Numbered from the stretch's first letter, positions 1 through 8,366 are shown. The stretch is DNA of 64,000 bases from Acinetobacter sp. ANC 3781 (GCF_004331285.1 NZ_SJOH01000003.1:124001-188000), one strand, 5' to 3'. Notes: generated from the sequence alone by a model not told the origin. Translations and numbers: made by a program.

Positions 1-574
1 ATCCACCGACATTAATTGATGCATCTCCGTCAATGATGCAGATCCGTAACGGCATTATCACAGCATTGGTCACAGTCACATTGGCAGCCAGTCGAAAACC
101 ATCCTGATATTCAGTGATCAAAGGCTGAATCACCTCATCTGTTTCAGGATCACGAATTTCTTCCTGGATAATGATGTAGCGGCCACGTTCAATAATCTCG
201 ACAACCTGACCACCTTCATTACTCTCAATAAAAGCAAAACCGACTCTAAGGTCGGCTATGGTGCTAGTTGTATCGAGAATGATGTAATCATCATCTATGA
301 TATCTGGAATGACTCGCTTGACCTGTCGCAGTGGTATACCCCATTGTTTTCGCAGATTGGCAGACAATATATGAAACATGTCACCCATTTCTTTACGCAT
401 CTGCACATAGTTGAAGCTTAAAATCTGGCGAGGCGTATCTCGAAGTGGGTAGCGGTCTTCACTACCATTAAATGACTCGTGAACCTCAGTCATCCATTCC
501 AGGCGCTCGGTTGAAGTCAATAGAGGGCAATTTGTTAATACATGCACCTCGCCAAACTGTGTTTGTATTTTCAT
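1..574 (-). CDS. Phage tail protein, partial (C-terminus outside window)
   Basis: Open reading frame starting at ATG 574 and running off the window with no stop: 191 codons are visible. It lies directly downstream of the tape measure gene on the same strand, where siphophages encode distal tail (tip) proteins, so a tail role is inferred from position. The visible part looks like a soluble beta-rich protein, with no signal peptide or membrane segment. I do not recognise a named family. A hairpin separates it from the tape measure gene. Confidence 0.6.
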   Translation of the reverse strand, partial: MKIQTQFGEVHVLTNCPLLTSTERLEWMTEVHESFNGSEDRYPLRDTPRQILSFNYVQMRKEMGDMFHILSANLRKQWGIPLRQVKRVIPDIIDDDYIILDTTSTIADLRVGFAFIESNEGGQVVEIIERGRYIIIQEEIRDPETDEVIQPLITEYQDGFRLAANVTVTNAVIMPLRICIIDGDASINVGG

Positions 575-590
575 TTTGTCCTCATAAAAG

Positions 591-613
591 AAAACCCACC
601 GAAGTGGGCTTTT
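591..613 (-). terminator. Hairpin after tape measure gene
   Basis: Inverted repeat CCCAC-CGAA-GTGGG flanked by A-rich and T-rich ends, touching the tape measure stop codon. The same stem recurs at 4131-4151 and 5744-5757. It looks like an intrinsic terminator or a 3'-end protecting stem. Confidence 0.55.
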
Positions 614-3600
614 AAACTTTGCTGCGATTGCGTTTCATATGATAAAGGAAGGCTCTCTCACCTTCAGGGCTGTATAACCAATCCTTAGCTTCATTCTCAT
701 CCTTAACCATAATCACTCTTAGTTGGTTATCAATGATTTGAGGCGCTTGAGATTGCACCTTCGCATTCGCCTGCGCTTGCTTCTCAGCCTGAATCGTTCC
801 ACCGTTATTGATGGCATTCAAGGTAGCAACGCCAACACGACGAGTTGCAGCGGCATTGAGTACATACTCTTGACCATGAACCACACCTGCCTCTTGGTTT
901 ACACCGATGTTGCCGGTGTAGCCGCCAGCTTTATAACCTGGAGGTGACAAGGCTGAAACAGCAGCCTGTAATACACCTGTTTGCATCGTGGTCGTTGCGA
1001 CGGCAGGAAGATTATATGGAAATGGTGCTGATGCCCATGCAGCTGAAATAGCGGTATAGCCGTTCATAATAGTTGAGAATAAATTAAAGCCTTTTTGAAT
1101 ACTTGCCAAGGCTGCGTAAGCAGAAGAAGAATCATCAACCATTCCCATCATGATGTCAGCAAACTGAGCGCCATAACTGGCTTGTAGACCGATGGATTTA
1201 GCTTGAAAATCGGTCTCAATTTGAGACATTCTTTCATGGTGCGCCTGCCATATCGCTTCACGTTGTTCTGCGGTTTCAGCAAGCGCCATCTGCGAATCAA
1301 ACACATCTTGAGATGCGTCATATCGACCAAATCGTTCTTGCTGCAAACGGTACTGATCACCCGTGCCATTCATATCAGCTTGAATACCACCCCACTGCTG
1401 AACCGCACCATTTAGACGTTTTCGACTTTCCTCTTGCTGTAAAGCTTTGCTTAGTTCGATTTCGCGCTGTTTCTGCTCCTCAGTTAGTTTGGAGTTTAAG
1501 AGAATTTGCTCACGTTCCAAGCGATAGCGTTCCTGCATAGCAACAGTTTCGCTCATGAGTTGTTCACGCATCTGGAATAGGCGGGTTTCTTTGGCGAGTT
1601 TGATTAGCGCAATTTCTTGATTGCTTTGATCAACCATTGAATCCAAAGCATATTGCTTATTGGTATCTGTCATTTCTAGATTGGATAAGATAAGCAAGCG
1701 ATTGATTTTTACGGTTTGATCAAGCTTCTCTTCTTCCGACCACTGCCATTCATTAAGCTGGTATTTCAGTTGCTCCACATACAGTTCTTTTTCGTAATTA
1801 GCGCGACTTTCAGCATTGCTAATCAAGCCTTTTGTGTCAGTATCGCTAAATTTAGCCTTGCGAATTTCAGCAATTTCTTTTGCTAAATCAAGTTCAATCT
1901 GCTTTTCGCGATCAGCATTTTGATAGATTAATTGTTCACGTAAATCAAATTGCTCTTTTGCTAATTGCTCGGCTTCTTTAGCTCTCCTTCTAGCCTCACT
2001 TTCAGCATCTTTGGATGCTTTAGCAGATGCCCTACTTGCATTTGATTCTGCTTTGTTTCTGGCCTCTATGATAGATTGATAGCGTTTTTCAGCATTAATA
2101 GCTGAGTCAATATTCTTACGTGTTTGAGCATCGACTTTAGCCCCTGCGCCCCCTGCTTTTTCTCTTGCCTTGGCGTACTCTTCAGCTTTTTCTTGACTAA
2201 ACCCATATGTATCAACAAGTATTTTCTTGTATTGAGCATAGTATTTTCGGTCTGCTAAACTTTTTTGATAGTCGGTTTGTGCTTGGGCGGCCCTTTGAGC
2301 GGCAGTTTCATTAGCATTTAGCTCTTTAGTGTTGCTTGCAATTTTGGATGAAGCATTTTGAGCCTCATTACCTGCAAGTTTTACTTCTATACCAAATGCC
2401 TTAAAAGCAACTTTTGAGGTATTGGCTTTGGCGGCACTTACATCATATTCTTTGGCCTGCTTCTTAAGCATGTCATACAGGTCGGTAGGAATATCCATTT
2501 CATTCAGGCGCTTGATTGCCTCGTCGTAACTAATGACACCGCGACGCGCATCTTCAGTTACCTTTCTCGCCTTTTCGTTTTCTACAGATACAGCACGAAT
2601 CGCGAACAGGACAGCATCTACAGCCTCTTTGGATTTGCCGAGCTGGATGTTTTGAGCAGCAAAAGCCGCTGTTAAGTCTTCAATTGCAGATTTTTTATCA
2701 TTACCAGTGAGTTTTTTTAACTCCTCATTTGTTTTTTGCGCAATCTTGCCTTGTTCTTCAAGCTTTGCATTAGCCTCTGTTGTTCGTGAACTCATGTACA
2801 TGTAACCAGCGGCCAATGCAGTCACTCCAAGAGTTATTGCTCCAATAGGTCCACCAACCAAACCAAGCAACATAGCTCCACGCGATCGGGCTTTATTATT
2901 AATTTCCTGAGCGACGGTATCGGCTGCAGTTGCAGCTGTATGTGCTGCTGTGGCTTGAGTTGCTTTTGCTTCAAGAGGAATAACCGTTGACTGGACATAA
3001 GCAAGGCGCTGCATGCCAGTCATGCGTGCTGCTGTGGCTTTAGCATCAGCCAGTTGCATGGTGGTAAATTGAGCGAGTGATGCGGTTCGTCTTACTTCTG
3101 CCGCTGTGATTTGGGTTTGTGAAACCAGTTCTGCACGATCTGCAATCTGTTGTTGGGCGCTTAGAACTAGATTTGCTTTGACTGCCGCCCCTTTAGTTAA
3201 TAGGGCTGAGGTTACATAACCTATTCCTAGAGCTGCGCCAGTATTCGCAACTAAATCCAGATTGTCAGCCAAAACACCCAAACCACTTGCCATAATCCCG
3301 GTCGCACTTGTAGCTTCATTCGCCTTACCAAGGTATACAGTCACTTCATTAGACAGCTTAGTGAAACCATCCGCTAAACTATTTTCCATATTATTTGCGA
3401 GCTTTTCATTTTGCTCACGAGTAGCGATTAGGGTTTTAATTAAGTCCTCAAGTGATACCTTTCCTTCAGCACCTAACTTGCGAATTTGAGCTTCGGTTTT
3501 ACCTGTTTGTTTTGCCATGTCGGCAATAACATTATCGGCACCGGTGACAATTGAAATCCACGCATCGCCATCAACTTTACCCTTGGCCATGGATTTGCTT

Positions 3601-4073
3601 AGTGCATCCATTGCTGATTGTGCTTGGTCTACACGTGTCGCATTGTGAGTAAAGCTAAAAGAAAGAGAATCAGTTAGATCCAAAGTATCTTTTGTAGATT
3701 TACCCAGTGATTTCATGCCACCAGCCATACTCAAATAGACTTCTTGAGCTTCTCCAAGTTGCCGGTAAGTAGTGTTCGCAGTATTTAATAGGCGGTCTTG
3801 TACCATTGAATATTCTTCTGCACTCTGTGTTGCATTGCGAATACGTGCAGCCATCTGCGTATAACCGTCGGCCATCGCAATCGCTTTATTGATTGTAAGC
3901 AGCCCACCCATATAGCCGACAAGACTCTTAATAGATGAACTCATTGCTGTCATTTGCGTATCAGCCTGAACACCTTTATTGGTCAAGTTCGCCAATTCAT
4001 CCGCAACAGCACGTGTATTCCGTTCAGCATTTTTAGAATCAATCACGATGACCAAACGAGATTCTTGAGTCAT
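612..4073 (-). CDS. Tail tape measure protein
   Basis: 1153 residues, the longest prophage gene in the window. Tape measure proteins set tail length and help DNA enter the cell. Residues about 70-240 match the conserved tape measure domain (motifs such as YLSMAGG and GDAWISIVTGAD). A hydrophobic stretch near residues 400-430 (LLGLVGGPIGAITLGVTALAAGY) is followed by long Ala/Lys/Glu-rich coiled coils (about 650-950) and a Gly/Ala-rich C-terminal part. Its start is ATG 4073. In lambda-like phages this gene directly follows the tail chaperones G/GT; here about 6.3 kb of accessory genes lie between them. Confidence 0.93.
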   Translation of the reverse strand: MTQESRLVIVIDSKNAERNTRAVADELANLTNKGVQADTQMTAMSSSIKSLVGYMGGLLTINKAIAMADGYTQMAARIRNATQSAEEYSMVQDRLLNTANTTYRQLGEAQEVYLSMAGGMKSLGKSTKDTLDLTDSLSFSFTHNATRVDQAQSAMDALSKSMAKGKVDGDAWISIVTGADNVIADMAKQTGKTEAQIRKLGAEGKVSLEDLIKTLIATREQNEKLANNMENSLADGFTKLSNEVTVYLGKANEATSATGIMASGLGVLADNLDLVANTGAALGIGYVTSALLTKGAAVKANLVLSAQQQIADRAELVSQTQITAAEVRRTASLAQFTTMQLADAKATAARMTGMQRLAYVQSTVIPLEAKATQATAAHTAATAADTVAQEINNKARSRGAMLLGLVGGPIGAITLGVTALAAGYMYMSSRTTEANAKLEEQGKIAQKTNEELKKLTGNDKKSAIEDLTAAFAAQNIQLGKSKEAVDAVLFAIRAVSVENEKARKVTEDARRGVISYDEAIKRLNEMDIPTDLYDMLKKQAKEYDVSAAKANTSKVAFKAFGIEVKLAGNEAQNASSKIASNTKELNANETAAQRAAQAQTDYQKSLADRKYYAQYKKILVDTYGFSQEKAEEYAKAREKAGGAGAKVDAQTRKNIDSAINAEKRYQSIIEARNKAESNASRASAKASKDAESEARRRAKEAEQLAKEQFDLREQLIYQNADREKQIELDLAKEIAEIRKAKFSDTDTKGLISNAESRANYEKELYVEQLKYQLNEWQWSEEEKLDQTVKINRLLILSNLEMTDTNKQYALDSMVDQSNQEIALIKLAKETRLFQMREQLMSETVAMQERYRLEREQILLNSKLTEEQKQREIELSKALQQEESRKRLNGAVQQWGGIQADMNGTGDQYRLQQERFGRYDASQDVFDSQMALAETAEQREAIWQAHHERMSQIETDFQAKSIGLQASYGAQFADIMMGMVDDSSSAYAALASIQKGFNLFSTIMNGYTAISAAWASAPFPYNLPAVATTTMQTGVLQAAVSALSPPGYKAGGYTGNIGVNQEAGVVHGQEYVLNAAATRRVGVATLNAINNGGTIQAEKQAQANAKVQSQAPQIIDNQLRVIMVKDENEAKDWLYSPEGERAFLYHMKRNRSKV

Positions 4074-4098
4074 TTCACTTTCCTTTAGGCAATAAAAA

Positions 4099-4151
4099 AG
4101 CGCCTAAAGGCGCTGAATTTTGGGTATTAAAAAGCCCACCGAAGTGGGTTT
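4099..4151 (-). terminator. Two hairpins upstream of tape measure gene
   Basis: Two adjacent stems: AGCGCC-TAAA-GGCGCT (4099-4114) and CCCAC-CGAA-GTGGG (about 4135-4148). They lie between the 4155-4688 gene and the tape measure gene. Confidence 0.5.
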
Positions 4152-4154
4152 GGG

Positions 4155-4688
4155 TTAGAGTTTTTTATACTCTTCTTTCATTTGCTCGAACTTCTCTTTA
4201 AATCCGGTTAAATCAACTTCGCCATCTTTATTGTATTCATATGGCCACTCTTTATATCTTGTATAGGCAATCTTACCATTTCTCATTTGCTCAATAACTT
4301 TTTGAGGAGTTTTGCTTGAGCCTTCAACCCCGTAGATAGGGGAATTATCATCAATCTTTATGACACTTTGCGTGTTTGGATAATGATTTTCACCTACATA
4401 AACGCTATAGCGTCCATTAATAATACTTACCATCACATCACTGTGCACCTTAGATAGTGAGCAAATTTTAGTTCCATTAAACCTATCTCTTGAACAACTA
4501 GAATTCCAGCCCAATGGTGACCAACCAGGATAATAAGTTTTTTTCTCAACCGTAAAATCCTTGTACTTTTCATCCGTCGGCTCTCTAGCGGTAAGTAATG
4601 TACTGCCGTCTTTTTCTTTTAATACATAAATTTCTTGAGCTGGAACTATTGTGCTGATAAAAAAAGCTAACAAAATTAAATTTTTCAT
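4155..4688 (-). CDS. Exported protein of unknown function
   Basis: 177 residues with a clear Sec signal peptide (MKNLILLAFFISTIVPA, cleavage expected before QEIYV). The mature part holds two cysteines near residues 64 and 76 that could form a periplasmic disulfide. No family recognised. Its start overlaps the preceding stop by 4 nt (ATGA), so it is translationally coupled to the 4685-5164 gene. It belongs to the accessory genes between tail chaperone and tape measure and is probably a lysogenic-conversion gene rather than a structural one (inference). Confidence 0.65.
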   Translation of the reverse strand: MKNLILLAFFISTIVPAQEIYVLKEKDGSTLLTAREPTDEKYKDFTVEKKTYYPGWSPLGWNSSCSRDRFNGTKICSLSKVHSDVMVSIINGRYSVYVGENHYPNTQSVIKIDDNSPIYGVEGSSKTPQKVIEQMRNGKIAYTRYKEWPYEYNKDGEVDLTGFKEKFEQMKEEYKKL

Positions 4689-5164
4689 TTTTTTTCCTTA
4701 TTAAATGAATTTATTAGTTTTTCAGCAATCTTAATGGCTCTTTTTTCCTGTGTCGCAGTAGCTGCTTTTAGTAAAGTTCTTCCATCAGAAATTTTTATAT
4801 GACTATACTTTGAGAAATATGATTTTGTTCTACGTATACCGTGCTCTTTGCTCCAGTAGGTGCTCATTTCAGTAAGCATTTCATCATTAAGCTTTATTGT
4901 TTTTATAACTCTCTCAATAACATCCTTATAATTACAAGCTTCTAAATCCTCTTTATTTAGTTGTCTCCATGCCATAAATAATCTTTTGTAGTGTCCATGG
5001 AAAATGTGTGGCTCTTTACATGACTCTTCAAGCAACTCAGCAGCTGCTCTTAGTTGACCTTTTGCTTTTAAGTCTTCAAATTTATCAAGGAGATTTAGCT
5101 TCGCTAACGCCTCATCTTTCGCAGGAACATCCAGATAGTCCGTAATATCAGTAAGCATACCCAC
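4685..5164 (-). CDS. Hypothetical cytoplasmic protein coupled to exported protein
   Basis: 159 residues, mostly helical and charged, with no signal peptide or membrane segment. The central part (about residues 30-65, AAELLEESC...HIFHGHYKRLFMAWRQLN) resembles helical repeat packing but I assign no family. The 4-nt overlap with the exported-protein gene suggests that the two act together or share regulation. Confidence 0.6.
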   Translation of the reverse strand: MGMLTDITDYLDVPAKDEALAKLNLLDKFEDLKAKGQLRAAAELLEESCKEPHIFHGHYKRLFMAWRQLNKEDLEACNYKDVIERVIKTIKLNDEMLTEMSTYWSKEHGIRRTKSYFSKYSHIKISDGRTLLKAATATQEKRAIKIAEKLINSFNKEKK

Positions 5165-5204
5165 CCCAAATATTTGTTATTCAAGACAAGATACTAATTC
5201 CGAT

Positions 5205-5232
5205 ACAAAAAAACCACCTTTCGGTGGTCCTT
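5205..5232 (-). terminator. Hairpin
   Basis: Stem ACCACC-TTTC-GGTGGT with flanking A/T runs between the 5247-5690 and 4685-5164 genes. Confidence 0.5.
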
Positions 5233-5246
5233 TAATCCGACACAAA

Positions 5247-5690
5247 CTATTTAGTAGTTTTTGGCTCAATCAATTGATCCACTAACTCATCAATCTTTGT
5301 ATCTGTGCTGCGCCATTTATTCAGGGCAAGACCACCATTTCCTTTAAGCCTAAACTCAGCCTCAGAAACAATTCGCCCTTCTTTCATTAACGTGAATTTT
5401 GCATAACTCATATAAGTGACAACATCCCATGTACGTAATGCTGTGTAATCCATTGTAGTTTCACATAAAGCAGGTTTTGAGTTCTCAGGATAGACACGAG
5501 CATTAATGTTATATCTTGCAAAACTGCGTACAATTGAGTCATTAAATCCAGCAATAATAACTTTAGGGTTATTTATCACACATATTTGTTTAACGGACTT
5601 TGGCTGAAATCCTTCATTGTTTTTAACCTGAATTGATGTACAGCCAGTAATTGAAATTCCTAAAACCCCAATAGCTAATAATTTTTTCAT
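5247..5690 (-). CDS. Lipoprotein, probably Sbal_3080 family
   Basis: 147 residues. An N-terminal lipoprotein signal with lipobox ITGC (Cys16) predicts lipidation and anchoring in the membrane. The mature domain (VKQICVINNP...GFNDSIVRSFARYNI...WDVVTYMSYAKFTLMKEG) resembles the small Sbal_3080-type lipoproteins seen in Acinetobacter and Shewanella; this is by memory, not a search. The gene is flanked by hairpins on both sides, as expected for an independently expressed accessory gene. Confidence 0.7.
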   Translation of the reverse strand: MKKLLAIGVLGISITGCTSIQVKNNEGFQPKSVKQICVINNPKVIIAGFNDSIVRSFARYNINARVYPENSKPALCETTMDYTALRTWDVVTYMSYAKFTLMKEGRIVSEAEFRLKGNGGLALNKWRSTDTKIDELVDQLIEPKTTK

Positions 5691-5743
5691 ACTACCCCCT
5701 TAAGTTAAGCGGATAAGATACTAATTTTACGGGTAAAAAGAAA

Positions 5744-5757
5744 CCCACCGAAGTGGG
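5744..5757 (-). terminator. Hairpin
   Basis: CCCAC-CGAA-GTGGG stem, same as at 591 and 4135, between the DUF4236 gene and the lipoprotein gene. Confidence 0.45.
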
Positions 5758-5765
5758 ATCTTGTT

Positions 5766-6092
5766 TCAACTAACAATCCATATAAAAATCATTAAAACTA
5801 TAAAACCAACAATTCCTGAAAGTATCCATTCTGATTTAGGGTAGCCAAGAAAATTATCTGGGTTGCTAAAATCTGGCTGGCGCTTTGTTGGTTGTGGTGA
5901 TTTCTTATGAGGTTGATAGGATGAATAAGAGAATCCTGTACCGGGCGCACTGATTGTAGATTTTGTTCCTTTCTTCCCAATATTTACCCGTGCACCCTTC
6001 CCACCAACTGAAACACTACTAACCCCTTTTTTAGTTACATTCAAACGAACACCTGGGGCGATCTTGAAACTTTTCCGAAAATTAAATCCCAT
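5766..6092 (-). CDS. DUF4236 domain membrane protein
   Basis: 108 residues. The N-terminal 55 residues match DUF4236 (FRKSFKIAPGVRLNVTKKG, then repeated VSVGGKGARVN and GTGFSYSS), a short beta-rich domain of unknown function common in mobile DNA. A proline/glutamine linker leads to a C-terminal membrane helix (SGIVGFIVLMIFIWIV), so the domain is probably a tail-anchored cytoplasmic module. Confidence 0.8.
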   Translation of the reverse strand: MGFNFRKSFKIAPGVRLNVTKKGVSSVSVGGKGARVNIGKKGTKSTISAPGTGFSYSSYQPHKKSPQPTKRQPDFSNPDNFLGYPKSEWILSGIVGFIVLMIFIWIVS

Positions 6093-6101
6093 TTAATTCT
6101 C

Positions 6102-6275
6102 CTAACGACAAATTTTCTTAGAAGCACTGATTGATTTATCTTTACAGACAAACTTATCACCTTGGCAGTGACTAATCCCACCTTTACTGCCCGAGCAAGG
6201 CTGCTTGCCTCTTCCTGCTTCAGCTATAGTTGATAAACCTAAAGCAAGAACCCCCGTCAATATTATTATTTTCAT
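6102..6275 (-). CDS. YdcA-like small exported protein
   Basis: 57 residues from ATG 6275, chosen over an upstream ATG at 6302 because AAGGGG sits 7 nt before it and the protein then starts with its signal peptide ([20 protein letters not shown]). The mature part ([28 protein letters not shown]) closely resembles E. coli YdcA, a small periplasmic protein of unknown function. Four cysteines probably form two disulfides. Confidence 0.75.
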   Translation of the reverse strand: MKIIILTGVLALGLSTIAEAGRGKQPCSGSKGGISHCQGDKFVCKDKSISASKKICR

Positions 6276-6327
6276 TTTGATCCCCTTATAATGAGTAATC
6301 AAAATACTAATTTTTTGGTCAAAAAGA

Positions 6328-6346
6328 AACCGCCACTTGGGCGGTT
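6328..6346 (-). terminator. Hairpin
   Basis: Stem AACCGCC-ACTTG-GGCGGTT just downstream of the KilA-N gene stop. Confidence 0.55.
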
Positions 6347-6351
6347 CTTGA

Positions 6352-7236
6352 TTATTTGTTTCGTCGTTCTCTTAGAAAGTGGCGACCAACACTCAACGTA
6401 TCAGTACCATATAAAAGATCCAGCACACTATCAAAGCGTTTGGTAAATTCCCCAATATCCATTGTTGGGTAAAAACCATGAGGCAAAGGCATTGCAGTTA
6501 ATACACCATCACGAGCACTTACATGCCATGAGTCATATCTAGAGTTGTTAAACTCCCGACTGATCTGCTGTGCCACCTGAATGACTTCCTTCGGATATGG
6601 CAGAGCCTTAACTTCCTGCTTTTCTACTTTGGTTTCAATCTTGGCTTTTAATTCCATCGTTTCCAGATAATGAATCGCTTCAGGGAAATGAATGTCTAAA
6701 AGCTGGCTGTACTTGGCGATATTGAAATGCCGATTATGGCGCGACCACATTTCAGCAAAGATTTTACGTTCACCCTTAGAACGACGAGCCACAATCTCAT
6801 GGAGTAAGGCTTGCTGTTCTGGTGAGATAGATTGGCGATCATTAATTTTCCGCTGCATAACCATTGCATCATATGCACGAATTACCATTAAATGGAATTT
6901 TGCAGAAATCCACATTGCGTATGAGTAAACTAACTCTTTTACAACGTACGTTCCTCGGTTATTACCACCATTGATCACTTTTACAGCACTCCTCATATTT
7001 GAGGAGTGGTCAATATCCAAGCTCTGCAAATTTGAAGAGTTTTCAATTTCTGTAATTAGTTCTCGAGTTTGCTCAACTCGTAGAAAGTTAGTTGGTTGAT
7101 GTTTTTTTAAAGCCCCACTTGCTTTATGTAAATCGGCAAGTGAGTAACGCCCATCTTCATCTTGACGAATTGAGAAATCACCAATGATCAACGGTTGAGT
7201 GTTTGGGTTTAAAAGGTTTTGTTGTATAATATTCAT
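6352..7236 (-). CDS. KilA-N domain antirepressor-like protein
   Basis: 294 residues from ATG 7236, which has a good Shine-Dalgarno (AGGAAG, 8 nt). An in-frame ATG at 7320 would add 28 residues but lies upstream of a leader hairpin. The N-terminal half is a KilA-N DNA-binding domain ([19 protein letters not shown], then [20 protein letters not shown]). The C-terminal half carries a helical region like those of phage antirepressors. Such proteins usually counter phage repressors. Within the KilA-N domain two 11-residue units ([11 protein letters not shown] and [11 protein letters not shown]) are tandem repeats, and each encodes a DNA palindrome (7022-7039 and 6987-7008). It sits among late genes and follows a small ribbon-helix-helix gene. 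Confidence 0.85.
   Translation of the reverse strand: MNIIQQNLLNPNTQPLIIGDFSIRQDEDGRYSLADLHKASGALKKHQPTNFLRVEQTRELITEIENSSNLQSLDIDHSSNMRSAVKVINGGNNRGTYVVKELVYSYAMWISAKFHLMVIRAYDAMVMQRKINDRQSISPEQQALLHEIVARRSKGERKIFAEMWSRHNRHFNIAKYSQLLDIHFPEAIHYLETMELKAKIETKVEKQEVKALPYPKEVIQVAQQISREFNNSRYDSWHVSARDGVLTAMPLPHGFYPTMDIGEFTKRFDSVLDLLYGTDTLSVGRHFLRERRNK
6987..7039. repeat. Two palindromes inside KilA-N gene
   Basis: Positions 6987-7008 form a perfect 9-bp-arm palindrome with a 4-nt centre (CACTCCTCA / TGAGGAGTG). Positions 7022-7039 form an 18-nt palindrome with one mismatched pair. Centres are 33 bp apart, exactly 11 codons. The same core type recurs between 7871 and 8006. Confidence 0.75.
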
Positions 7237-7263
7237 GTTGTTTACTTCCTTAGTAATGACATT

Positions 7264-7302
7264 TAAAGCCCCTTCATCCGCCAAGATTGCTAGGGGTTTT
7301 TT
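7264..7302 (+). terminator. Hairpin in leader of KilA-N gene
   Basis: GCCCCT and AGGGG arms followed by six T on the plus strand. On the minus strand it lies in the 5' leader of the KilA-N gene, between the two possible start codons, where it could act as an attenuator or RNA switch. Function is inferred. Confidence 0.4.
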
Positions 7303-7316
7303 ATTGTCTGTTGATT

Positions 7317-7472
7317 TCATGCTTTCGCACTCTTGTGTTTTTCCACCAATAATTTGACCGCTTCATTCATAAGATAAACTATTGATCTTTTATCTTCTTT
7401 TGCAATCGCCTTGAGTTCACTGTGTAGGTCACTATCAAGCCGACCTTTAACATAAACAAATTCTTCTTTCAC
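7317..7472 (-). CDS. Small Arc/ribbon-helix-helix protein
   Basis: 51 residues from GTG 7472 (AAGGAG 6 nt upstream); an ATG at 7493 would give 58 residues but lies in the operator. The sequence EFVYVKGRLDSDLHSELKAI, then DKRSIVYLMNEAVKLLVEKH, has the beta-strand plus two-helix layout of Arc/CopG-type repressors. The stop overlaps the longer KilA-N start (7320) by a few bases, so it is the first gene of that operon. It probably binds the GGGG-type operators just upstream. Confidence 0.7.
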   Translation of the reverse strand: MKEEFVYVKGRLDSDLHSELKAIAKEDKRSIVYLMNEAVKLLVEKHKSAKA

Positions 7473-7487
7473 TGCCTTCTCCTTAGT

Positions 7488-7559
7488 CCCCATTTTGGGG
7501 TGTCAAGTCATAGTACCCACTTTGGGGTTATTGGTCAATACCCATAATGGGGTTATTAT
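7488..7559. promoter_or_regulatory. Divergent promoters with three operators
   Basis: Three related inverted repeats lie between two divergent ribbon-helix-helix genes: 7488-7500 (CCCC-ATTTT-GGGG), 7516-7527 (CCCACTTTGGGG) and 7541-7552 (CCCATAATGGGG). A leftward promoter fits TTGACC (7538-7533), 17-bp spacer, TACTAT (7515-7510), so the second operator fills the spacer. A weaker rightward promoter fits TTGGTC (7531-7536), 17 bp, TATTAT (7554-7559), with the third operator in its spacer. This is the layout of a self-regulated bistable switch (inference). Confidence 0.7.
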
Positions 7560-7583
7560 TAATTTTATTTTTGGCAGTGTTTT

Positions 7584-7850
7584 ATGAGTGAAGATCAAAG
7601 CAGCGTTGTTACCCTCAAGGTTCGCGTAACGCCTGAATTTCGTGAAAAAATTATCTCATCCGCTAAAGAAAATAATCGTTCTATGAATGCTGAAATAGTG
7701 CATAGGTTGGAAGATAGCTATTACACACAAGCTCATTCCGAAGATAAGTTTTTGTTATTTGGCAATGAGGCCGAGAAAATAAAAATGGATTTACAAAAGA
7801 TACAAGCGGCTATGGATCAGCTCTTAAATCAAAAAAACCAAGAAAAGTAA
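7584..7850 (+). CDS. Arc family DNA-binding protein
   Basis: 88 residues. Residues 8-50 (VTLKVRVTPEFREKIISSAKENNRSMNAEIVHRLEDS) are a typical Arc/Mnt ribbon-helix-helix with the RSMNAEI helix; the C-terminal 35 residues are helical and may help oligomerisation. It is the only plus-strand gene in the late region and diverges from the small Arc-like gene over three shared operators. It probably represses the antirepressor operon, like P22 Arc/Mnt (inference). Confidence 0.85.
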   Translation: MSEDQSSVVTLKVRVTPEFREKIISSAKENNRSMNAEIVHRLEDSYYTQAHSEDKFLLFGNEAEKIKMDLQKIQAAMDQLLNQKNQEK

Positions 7851-7870
7851 GTCACCGCTGACTAACAACC

Positions 7871-8006
7871 CTCAAATTGAGTGCCGTTACCGTTGACCCT
7901 CAGATTGAGGGTCAAGGCTCATATGTGAGACTTGCTTCGGGAGCCTCAATTTGAGGCTCTGGATTATGATATGCAAATTCTCATATCGCCTCTGCAAATT
8001 TGCAGA
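7871..8006. repeat. Cluster of six short palindromes
   Basis: Non-coding block with 7871-7881 (CTCAA-A-TTGAG), 7895-7913 (GACCCTCA-GAT-TGAGGGTC), 7918-7929 (CTCA-TATG-TGAG), 7941-7959 (GAGCCTCAA-T-TTGAGGCTC), 7968-7987 (GATATG...CATATC) and 7991-8006 (TCTGCAAATTTGCAGA). Centres lie about 20-28 bp apart. They resemble the palindromes inside the KilA-N gene. They could be operators, a decayed repeat array or structured RNA. Confidence 0.75.
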
Positions 8007-8032
8007 CCCGCTCCTGCAAAATAATAGGCATT

Positions 8033-8058
8033 AAAAAAGCACCCTAAGGTGCTTTTTA
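8033..8058. terminator. Bidirectional terminator
   Basis: AAAAAAGCACC-CTAA-GGTGCTTTTT: a perfect stem with A and T runs on both sides, between the convergent Arc gene and the YodC-like gene. Confidence 0.75.
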
Positions 8059-8274
8059 TTATAATTGAACACCATGTGTCAGTGTTCGTGGCTTATTCGG
8101 CTTGGGTGTTTCATGCTTTTGTAGTGTTACCATAAGAAAGTAATGTTTTTTTACAACCCCATCTTTATCAAACCAAGTGCACTCAGACCATCCAGCATCA
8201 TTTACCTCTGAAACAGTCATAAGTGATCCACCCGACTTTAACTGAACCACATCACCAACTTTAATATCACTCAT
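8059..8274 (-). CDS. YodC/DUF2158 family protein
   Basis: 71 residues from ATG 8274 (MSDIKVGDVVQLKSGGSLMTV); an upstream ATG at 8298 would add 8 unconserved residues. Matches the DUF2158/YodC pattern, a small beta-barrel-like protein with GD-VQLKSGG-MTV and CTWFD motifs. Function unknown. It is flanked by hairpins on both sides. Confidence 0.8.
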   Translation of the reverse strand: MSDIKVGDVVQLKSGGSLMTVSEVNDAGWSECTWFDKDGVVKKHYFLMVTLQKHETPKPNKPRTLTHGVQL

Positions 8275-8337
8275 CACATTTCTCATTTTAAAGTACAAGC
8301 TTCATTTATAGCTGAAATGGTTTATTTATCAAGTATT

Positions 8338-8366
8338 AAAAAACCACTCCGAAGAATGGTTTTTTA
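8338..8366 (-). terminator. Terminator of the 28-residue peptide gene
   Basis: AAAAACCACTCC-GAAG-AATGGTTTTTT stem with a mismatch and a T run, just after the stop at 8381. Confidence 0.55.

Noticed and set aside
6987..8006. Diversity-generating retroelement template or target
   Set aside because: No reverse transcriptase gene in the window and no adenine-biased variable repeat.
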